Positions 55,155 to 64,000 of a DNA stretch of 64,000 nucleotides are shown piece by piece (the stretch's first letter is position 1; every line of letters begins with the position of its first letter). The notes under the pieces were generated by a model, which saw only the letters and a program-made list of their open reading frames with translations, did not search any database and was not told the DNA's origin. The position numbers were made by a program, and so were the translations under genes. Origin of the DNA: Balanoglossus misakiensis (Eukaryota > Hemichordata); assembly GCA_040954595.2 (NCBI GenBank), contig CM082586.2, positions 7,750,001 to 7,814,000 of the forward strand, written 5' to 3'.

Positions 55155-58100
55155 ATGGCAAAGAGTACGTTAACAGGTACGTAACTGCAGGTCCAAAGTC
55201 CTCCAACTGGTATTTTCTGTCGTATTTTACGAGGCACACCATTTTTGTTTTCAATAGAATATTAAACTCACCACAAAACGCGCAGGACGTTGAGAGAAAA
55301 TACCAGTAGCAGAACTGTGGACCCATAGCTACGTCACGCCGGGGTCACTGACCTCTTTGTACTATCCCAGCATACCCAGTTGATTTTATGCTCGTCAATA
55401 GGCCTACCTGTACAGACCATTGTTATATTTATTGATAATTGCATTCCAGTCGGTACAAGAACAAATTAAAGCTGATTATGCGTCTATGGACTACCAGGAT
55501 ATTGAGAAGATAAACACTATACATTTAATCGTGCAATGGAGCCCCTCTTTGGGGCACAATTGGCCGATTTTACACCAAGGCTAATAACATTCTGTTTGGG
55601 ACAATTATTAATCGCATGGAAAGAATACGATGGACGAGGAAAGGCAACGTTAGGAGGAACTCGGCGTCAAAGTCGTTTGACCTTGTCAAACAATACTGTT
55701 TTTGTATGAAAGTAATAGCGGCACTTTGATGTGCAACGTCATGCAAAGTCAACACTGCACTGTTTGTCATGATATAAATTGTAGCAATAAAACTTTTCAC
55801 CCACTCCGACTTGCTAACAATTGTTTTATATGGGACCGCCGGCCAGACGACACCCACGCTTTACCGCACATATTTGCCTTTCAGGTCCGACAAGTTTGGT
55901 TAACTTGTGTGCAGAGACTGTTGCGTTGAAGTATGGCGGCGGACAACTGATGAATGGACCGTTTGCTTTAAACGACCATCTAATGAAGAAAGTAAGGGCT
56001 TCTCAATTTTATTTATTTGCGATTTGGAGAACAAATTGGAAGATTTAACTTTAACATTTCTGAAAGATACCAATGATGTAATTACACACAAGTGATCATT
56101 TTACATTTGTTCATCGTTATTCGCGAAAATTTATTGCGTCATACTGTAAAATAGGTTATTTTCGCGAGCAATAAATTTTCGCGAAATACACGAGAGTAAA
56201 AAAACGTGAAAATAAAAAGTCGCCTAATTTTTTCCCAGGGATACTGATGCAGAGAAATACGAGAATGTGAAAATTCATCCTCGTGTAACAGTTGCCTATT
56301 TTGATATCGCGAAAATTTCCTGTCGCGAAAATTGAACCCGTTTCATTACAGTATATCCCGCACGTAGGCCCTATCCTATTGCAACTTTAATCGCTTTGCA
56401 CTAATCGAGCAAGTGATCGTTGTTACAAGGTATTAAACAAAGTAACATAACGGCGATTGTAATACATGTATGTCTTTATTAGATCTTCTATCTGGCATTT
56501 CCAACGACTGAGAGCACCATTCGCCTGTTTGCGTCCGTGACACATGGCACCGAGGATGGAAATGCGTGGAGCAAAGCTGAAGAAATCCTGGAAAAGGGGT
56601 GTATAATTGATGCTGTGCAGTCAGGTATCCCTGCCATTCTTTCTCGCAATAGAGAATGTGACAAACTGTAAAATGATAGAGTTGTCTGAAACATGTTATA
56701 TTTCATTACCTGCTCTATGTATAAAAATGACATTCACTTTGATCTAAAAGTGAGGAAAACGAAACCATATGTGGACTGATGTGAAGGCTTTACGGGAGTC
56801 TTCGTCTGCAAATGGTGGTTACCAGAATATGTGATACACTAGTTTTGTGCACTGATTTAAAAACAAAGCCTGTGTTTTATTTTAAATAACCAAAGACCTG
56901 TTAGACGTGTGTTTACACAAGAACGTTTTCGGTGTGTTCACCAACGTATTTACACCTACATGTAAGGTGATCATCTGTAACATGGTGGTCTTTCACGCCA
57001 TTTCGGGGAATTAGGGCACATCTGAGGTGCAGTGCACGGCTTAGTGCCGGTTAGGAATCGCACATTTACACAAACAAGATCTCTATCAAAAATTAATACA
57101 CGTTTCCGCAGTCACTGTCGTACAATTGTCACCACGAATTTTATCATGTCATTTGTGTTTTCGTCAACAGGTTTTGTACTAAGCTGTACAGTGTACGAGG
57201 AGAGCGTTGACCCGGATGTGAACGATCAGTGGAGTCCAGATGCCCGGCCTTTTCATGTCTCTGCCAGCTTTGAGTGTCGACGAATAGTTCACACCACGTG
57301 CACGTCATGTGATGTGCTTTACTGTTGCCATGCTCTAGCCGCCATTTTGTACAGAATGCGTCAACCCCAGAAGGTGATCAATAAAAATGTTATGTGGTCC
57401 ATCGATGATCGATGACATGACATGGACGACATTCTTGAGACGATGATCAGATAATTGTCCAAGTTTTCCACTTGTAAATCAAGTACGCGAACATTTATGT
57501 GTCCCATTTCTATCTCATCATAAAACAGTGTTTTGAGATGTGTGACGAAATTACTTCTTTTCAGGTTCCTCTCAGAAATTCGGTGTCCAGAGAACTGGAC
57601 AACTTGTCAAGAGATCAGATGCAGACTCTTCTACAGTGGGTTCTGAGCAGTGACCCAGCCACTCTTTTTAAGAAGTCGTTCTGCCAAGCAGGTAAAATTA
57701 TAAGAATAGTTTTGCCCTGGTTGACCTAAAATGGCCATCTCTTTTGCTTATTGTTTCCAGTAAGGTGGCATCAGCTCGGGCGGCCAAAAAATATTCGAGA
57801 AATTTACGGTTGTGGTCTGGTGTTAACAGTCATGAAATTTCGCGACACGCCTAACTCTAATGCTGACCCTGACACTATTACCCTAACGCTTAGCCTAAGG
57901 CTAATCTATCGCCAACCCTAACCAAATCAACCCAAAGTTTATAATAATGTGACAAGTTTAGGGGTGTTGAGACAAAATAGCAAATGTAGAAAAAAACTCC
58001 ACTTTCGTGTGTAGTGACTACTGAGACTTTTAACTGTAATATGCCATACATTCATGTTTGTAACTATTAATTTCATTTGAATTAGAACAACTGCGGAGAT

Positions 58101-61100
58101 CAAAGACAAATGTCACAACGAAAAGTGGTAACACATTGGATCCAACCATCACATTGGCAACAAGTCCTGCAAGGCACTCTCTGGAGACTGCGCAGAAGTT
58201 CGGCGAAAATCTATACATACATCTTCAACAAGCGCTTGATTGTGGCGACCCATGTGAACACAGGTGAGTGCAACTATAAACCACGACTGAATTTTCAAAT
58301 TAATACAACATACTGTCAATTTCATTTCTCAGTACAGACACCATATAACAAAATTGATTAAAGACAAATTACATTTTACTATTTACTATTTCGTTGAAAA
58401 GAAGAGTGTTGAGCGAAGTAACGTGTGGACTCAAGATCAAAATGAATTTATTTTATTTACCACTCTAGGTTCTGTTACCATGGTTACAACCGATCCTTGA
58501 AAAGGGAGTCTTGTGAGCGAAGCAACTTATTGAAACTAATGCAGCACATCCTTTCAGCTTTTAAAAGTCGAGATGATCTTCTTCAGGATTTGTTGCTAAG
58601 TGCATGTCAGGCCATCTTTTCCGGTAAGAGAAATATGTTGTGCATAATAATGAGTCTTACCACTGTACTTTTGTCCTTGAGTGATAAAAGTTTTATGGTC
58701 ACCTGTGACAAATTTAACCACACTACCATGACAAGTTCAGACTTAGCCAATAACAGATTTCATTTGGGTGGTCGCGGGAAATCAAGTGCGCCCTCACATG
58801 GTCATTCGAAGACTTGGGCACGCACTTTAAACCTTAAACCATATGTGGGTATATGCAATAAAAACTAGTAGTTGATTTACCTTTAATATTTTATAGTACG
58901 CATGATTTCGTGTAACTCCAAAGCTCATCATCTGAATAGGTGCACAGCTCCATAACTTAAATTACTGTATATAAAGTTAATGTTATACATAATCAAGTTA
59001 TCTGTGCCTCCGTTTCGCACATTGTCACTCGTATTCATAAAGTTAGAAAGTGTATTTTCTGTCTCAAAGAACTCAGAGATCAGACAGCAAGCTGAAATCA
59101 CTTTGGGTTTAATTGCAGTACTCCAAGATAACACACAGGATGGCGGAATTGTACGCGATGAAACAATATGCCTTTTCTACCAGGATATCCAAGAACTTTT
59201 ACAGGCATTGGTCTTCCGTTGTTATCAGCAGGAACGTTTGCATGATCTACGGAATCAACTACTCAACTTCGTGTTGTGAGTACTGTGTATTTTAAACCAA
59301 TATTTCCCTGATGGAAGGATGTGTCCAATGTCTTTGACATACACAGAGTAATGGTAGCTGGAGAAACGATAGGCGGTATAATCTCTACAACGTTGTTTCG
59401 TGAGTCACTGAGTGAGTCCAGCTGATATAACCTGATCCCACTGATGTTTAACGTGCATATCACTACGTCAAGTGTAAAATATCTCCGATGATATTTCACG
59501 TGAAACGTCATCATTTCTTGTGTGTGCAGATTCTCGGAACTGTATTAACGAAAATGGGCCTTGGTTGTAAACAAAAGTAAACAGCTACGCAATCGTCAGA
59601 CACCACTGTGGTGCAGCTCACAACCACACTTGCGGCTATGGCCAAACAAAGAAGTGATTTCGGGTGATAACCCCATATTGTTGACATAAGAAAACAGATA
59701 CATCTTGATTTTTTTCATTTTTTTTACAGGAACAGAGAACAAGCGAAGAAGCTTCAGAGAACGGACCACACAGACCAACTGGTCAGTTTGTACCGCTTGT
59801 TCAATGGGAAGAAAACTGTGCTTATGCAACACATCGAAGACATGAAGTCAGAATCGTCCGAAACCAAGCAAACGGTTAATTTATACCAGGACATTCTGCA
59901 CCTGATAGATTTCCTCATGGCAGATAGTGAAGCAGATAGCAGGCAAGTTAAAAGGGGTTTGTAACTATGGGTCCCAGGCGACACATTAAATCGAAGTAGG
60001 CTGTGAAATAAAGGGTAGGGGTCATCTTGTGTGAGTCAGCGAGTATGGGTCCCATACACTTGCTAGTAAATTAAAGTAGGTCCAAAGTGCAACTGCCACA
60101 ATGCACACCCTTGCAAACAGTGTGGTGTTACTTTGTACAACGTTATGGAAAATAGTATGTCACTACTCTGACATTTTCAACTTACTTTGATAAAACATGG
60201 TCTGCTTGTCAGGGTCTCCTAGGCAGTGGGAAAAATGCCAGAAAAGTCGCCAATTTGCAATTCAGACGACCCTCCCTATTAAACCCTGTCATGATTGTTG
60301 GTTTTCTCTCAACAGGAAAGTATGGTCAGTTCTCGTACTTCATCATTAAATATCGCTTAAAAACTAATATAACATTAAGTTTTTCATTTATTACTCTAAA
60401 ATCCTGGTTATTTACCTATTTATTCACAACGGTCATTTTGTGGAAATGTTAAGACAATAATTGCACAGCTTTCCTGATTCTTTCATTTCTACGTGACAAA
60501 TATTAACCTACTGTAGTGGTGGTGGTGGTTTATATTCTGTGGAGACCTTTCAGCATGTAGAAGTATTCAACAAGGGTTGTGAAATACAAAAAACATAGGA
60601 TGGGGTTATTTAAATGATTTCATGTTTACTATTCCAGGAGAGTGGTTTCCCTACTTGAACGCGATATTCCATTGTTTGCTGCGTTTCTGAACAGCATTAT
60701 GTTGTTTGGGTTGGAGGTCAAGTTCATAAAATTGGCAACAAAATTCTTGGCAATCTTAATAGATCGTGCTGAAAAGGTAATGACGTTTATGTTAATGCAT
60801 TGATCTGCATATTTAGTTATTTCTAATGCAGTCTCCGGTACATAGATAACCGCTTTAAATAATGGAGATCTATTCAACCGGACTTGACTCGTGCGAGCTT
60901 GAAAACAGGTCCATTTAGACAATGTATGGGGGCATGTGTAAATTAGTTATAAATGCATACATTTAAGTAAACTAGTATGTTTCTATTTATTTTTATTTTG
61001 CCATGCCTCTGCCTCCCAGGCTTATATTTTAAAGCCATTTAAACATTTGTTGTTTCAGTTCACTTTGCTGTCGACAGTCTATCTTTCCAACAAAGATGTT

Positions 61101-64000
61101 CAACAAGCAAGGCAACATCGTAAGTTACACAGCCACACAAAGTTTCTTACATGTTCTGCAATTCTGCTTCCTCTACTGCGTATTCTTATTTGGCATTCAC
61201 GAATTACCGTATGTGGGTGAATTCAAGTGGATGCTGGCTTCGGTGTTATCTAATTCAAAGCTAAATTTGTGCAATTTTCGCTAAAATCTAGAGTTAATGC
61301 AGCTAATTTTATTAATCTTGTAATGTAATCGTTTTCAGTTCATAGTTGGTGCTAATCTAATGCTTAAAACTACTATTATGTTACTGATCATTGGTAGGTA
61401 CAGTGTCCTTTACGCTGTTTTTTCAAGTGACTTGATTGTACAGATCATGTTGTTTGAAGCGCGCTGCCCATACTGTATCAGTGTTTGTTTATGGATTAAC
61501 CCTTTCTACGCCAAGGACAGGTCAACTTATAGTCCCATTTGACGAAATAACCCCCAGTTACTTTTTCCACATTTTTTCTAAATAATTGAATAAGACTTTG
61601 ATAATGCCAGTGGAACATTACGACCATTTTGTAAAAAAATAGACAACATGAATAAAAGAGGTTATTCTTTTGCATATGATTTCAGGATTGTCGTCAGAAG
61701 CAGTAGATGGCGGGACTGTTGCTGAAAACGTGGACACAAAATCCGAGAATTACCGAGATGCGTACCTTCAATTGTCCCACCTTCTGTTGTACTTCACACA
61801 CCTGGTCTTCGTGAAGAGCAAAGAAACAAAGACTTGTTGTCCCTGCCCGCAGACGATTATCCATGCCGCGGTGTGTGCTTTGGAAATGGCAACAGCACGC
61901 CTACTGTTTTTTGGCCAACTGGCATTGCCCGCCGTGGAAAAGTTTCGGAAACTCGAGCGGGGCATCCGAGACAATATGCTTGGTAAGACAATCTTGGTTG
62001 CAGTGTTAGTTGTCTTCACTGCAATGTCTTTTACTACTCATATTTGTTCATGCGAATATGTATAGACCAAAACAAGGCTTGTTGTTACAGTTGCATTAAC
62101 GTGCAAAAGGATTAATGCTTACTCATAGATTTGATTTGATTTTACAACGGTAACTCATGAGTTTTAGAAAAAGCGATTTTCTAGGGATTACATTTAAAAT
62201 AAATGACATTTAAGGCCCCCGTTATGCATAAGTGCAAATGATAACCTGAATATTTATCTAATCATGCCCTGCTGTTGTCTTTATTTCAAAGATTGTTCAC
62301 ACCCACTCATCGCTCCCACGAAGTCATTTAAAGCAGAGGTAATGCGAGCATGCGCATTGGAACTGTCCAGAAAATACAAGTGCATACAGGACCGTACTCC
62401 ACCTTTGGTACTAGTGGACTTGCTGTTGTCGACACAAGGGACAGACAGTGCAATGGCAGAAATACTGATAGAGATGTACACGGATATTCTCACCTACTCG
62501 TCGTCGCCCTTCATGGCAGATGTCGCGACGCTGTCATGGCACGACAGTAAGTTTGAGGGCGCTAAGCTGTGGACGAACACACTGGACAATTTGATCCGGG
62601 CAGTGAAGAAGCAGAGAGAAAATTCCGCTCTCAAACAACATACTGATTTCGTTATAAGCAGGGTGAGTATTAATGTTCCAAGACGATGATGTTTGAGTCA
62701 TATGACTAATGGCTGTACCTTTTAAAGTAAAATAAATTCTTAATTCCTCGGCCCTTGTCACTATTATATTCCTTTTCTCACCCATGTTAAAAAATTTCTA
62801 TACAATGGATGTTATACAAACTCGCCAGAAGGGTAAAGCTTTTCCACCACGCGGGTCATGTTGAGATTTGCACAGCATTAGTGTGTGACTGCTTCCTATT
62901 TTGACTTCATGATCGATACATGGCGGGTGCCACTTGTGGGCAGGATTGCTCACTATTTTCAGAACACCTGACGTCACTTCCTGGTCTTTCAATCAGGAAC
63001 TTGACTTTGGTCATGTGTTGATTGTCTGTGCAGTGCTTTTCTTACTTTTGGCTTGCAACTGTGTATAATTTGACCTATGAACTTTTTAGTCTGTGGATGA
63101 GTATGATCACAAGTATTTTGTGCCAATAGAAATGCCCACGTCAACAAATATGGTACTTTGGCTGATGGGATTGACCATAATACTGAGAGTATGATAACCA
63201 TAACAATTAAAATACATATTTTTCAGGTTTTCGCAAAACTAGAAGACCTTACATCACGTAAACTCAAAGAAGAAACCACTAAATGCGTATTGAATGCCGA
63301 CATACAAGGTTTACATACTTTTGTGAAGATGTCAATAGCGAAGTTCTGCATGAAAGTCGCGTATGACCCACTTATGTACATACCGCGATGCCAAGTGAAG
63401 CAAATCCTCCAAATGACCGCTGCTCTAGAGTGCGGCAGTGATCAGATAATTGCTCTTGTGAAGAAGGAGATGACTGCGCACGACATCCTTGAATACGTTT
63501 CATTTTTGAAGGAATCGTTTGGTCAGGAATCCTGGAGTGCAATGTGCCTTATTAGCTCATCCGTTAATTGGCTTGTACCTGCTGCAGTTGCTACGAATTC
63601 CAGACACGATGAAGCTTTCGTGGAGATGCTGACCTCTGATTTGGACCTTGGTCCGAACATTCTATCTTTGCTTGAACTTCCCGAGAAAATCCTCTCAAAC
63701 AGCAAACATTATGACACCTCGGCGTTGCTTGCTCTAGGGGAGTATTTCTATAACGCCAACCAAATAAGCATCGGTGTAGACTTCATAAAGGCAGCATTTT
63801 CAAGGGTGTTGGACGACATATACCTGAATGAACAGAAAGATAACCTTTCTCGACTACACTGGGTCTTGCTAAATCTCCCAGGGGACCAACTGAAGGCTCT
63901 GCTTGAGGACTCGTCGGTTGTGAAGGGTCTATTCACGGGAGCCGTCGTAGGTTACGTCAGCTGCAGAGATTGTAGTTTCGCGTATCCTATCAGCGACAGT
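55155..64000 (+). CDS. SWIM zinc-finger protein, ZSWIM4/5/6/8-like, 5' part (14 exons visible)
   Basis: Exons: 55155-55176, 55885-55991, 56483-56624, 57171-57373, 57565-57691, 58086-58263, 58469-58623, 59119-59275, 59730-59942, 60638-60776, 61059-61119, 61686-61982, 62292-62662 and 63227 onward past the edge. All phases fit and no stop occurs, giving about 982 residues. MAKSTLTG joins PTSLVNLCAETVA, like the SLxxLCA start of ZSWIM proteins. Exon 4 has GFVLSCTVYEE and CTSCDVLYCCHALAAILYRM, the SWIM finger, and exon 5 has NLSRDQMQTLLQWVL, as in ZSWIM5/6. The first zinc pair is spaced C-x-x-C instead of C-x-C. Later exons are helical and repeat-like. Known role of relatives: substrate receptors of cullin-RING ligases (ZSWIM8). 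The intron after 59942 uses a GC donor (AG|GCAAGT). Member not resolved. Confidence 0.75.
55189..55324. repeat. 33-nt imperfect inverted repeat in intron 1 of the ZSWIM-like gene
   Basis: Arms 55189-55221 and 55292-55324 pair over GGTCCA.AGT.CT and ACTGGTATTTTCT with about five mismatches, separated by 70 nt. The left arm starts 12 nt after the intron 1 donor, so a pre-mRNA hairpin could form next to it. Confidence 0.75.
56121..56353. repeat. palindromic MITE-like element in an intron
   Basis: TCGCGAAAATTTATTGC (56121-56137) is the exact complement of 56168-56184. Between TACTGTAA (56142-56149) and TTACAGTA (56346-56353) there are further TCGCGAAAATTT inverted blocks (56312-56334). It looks like a small hairpin-rich non-autonomous element without coding capacity. 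Confidence 0.65.
57846..57930. repeat. degenerate CCTAA-rich simple repeat
   Basis: Irregular CCTAAC/CCCTAA units in an intron. Telomere-like in composition but too irregular to be an interstitial telomere. Confidence 0.6.

Noticed and set aside
57846-57930. Interstitial telomeric repeat
   Set aside because: CCTAA units are irregular and mixed with unrelated bases.

Overview
The window is animal nuclear DNA: genes are split by GT-AG introns, there are long microsatellites, and it holds many decayed eukaryotic transposons. The mix of families (secreted tectonin propeller, tyrosine recombinase, KDZ/Mutator-like, PIF/Harbinger and IS5-like DDE transposases, a piggyBac, an I-PpoI-like His-Me finger endonuclease, a ZSWIM-like gene) suggests a marine invertebrate such as a lancelet, hemichordate or lophotrochozoan. 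The sequence alone does not settle which.

Layout. 1-5.8 kb: a minus-strand secreted tectonin beta-propeller gene whose propeller exon is tandemly duplicated in a 1,585-bp unit. 5.8-8.5 kb: non-coding DNA with a diverged duplication, a long (AG)n tract and a hammerhead-like RNA motif. 8.5-18.2 kb: a graveyard of DDE transposases (HARBI1-like; a SWIM/DDE element with a TatD-like nuclease region, present in three partial copies; an IS5-like one). 15.9-16.6 kb and 18.8-41.2 kb: a tandem array of a composite 5.2-5.7 kb unit. 41.2-45.6 kb: sparse, with a degenerate hammerhead-like motif and a dead MULE with a SWIM finger. 45.6-48.06 kb: a complete, apparently intact piggyBac between TTAA sites. 48.1-52.5 kb: fragments including an I-PpoI-like endonuclease, TatD, YqaJ and Mutator pieces. 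55.15-64 kb: the 5' part of a well-formed multi-exon ZSWIM-like gene running off the right edge.

Most notable system. Each array unit carries separated pieces of a PIF1-type helicase (Walker A, motif Ib region, Walker B). A 2.3-kb tyrosine-recombinase (YR) element sits exactly inside the helicase reading frame, between motif Ib and Walker B, with the same 9 bases (AAGAACTGG) on both sides. Removing the YR segment plus one repeat restores an open helicase frame. This looks like site-specific insertion of a Crypton-like YR element into a PIF1 gene, followed by tandem amplification of the interrupted locus with a DDE (Kolobok-like) fragment and a promoter-like module in every unit. Two units (27.3-37.8 kb) are near-identical 5,196-bp copies, and the last YR copy is broken by a LINE with a 12-bp target duplication. 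No array gene looks fully intact, so this is a recently amplified but decaying system.

The two genes that look functional are the tectonin gene (extracellular recognition, inferred) and the ZSWIM-like gene; the piggyBac transposase is also fully open. All calls come from reading the sequence; no alignment or database search was run.
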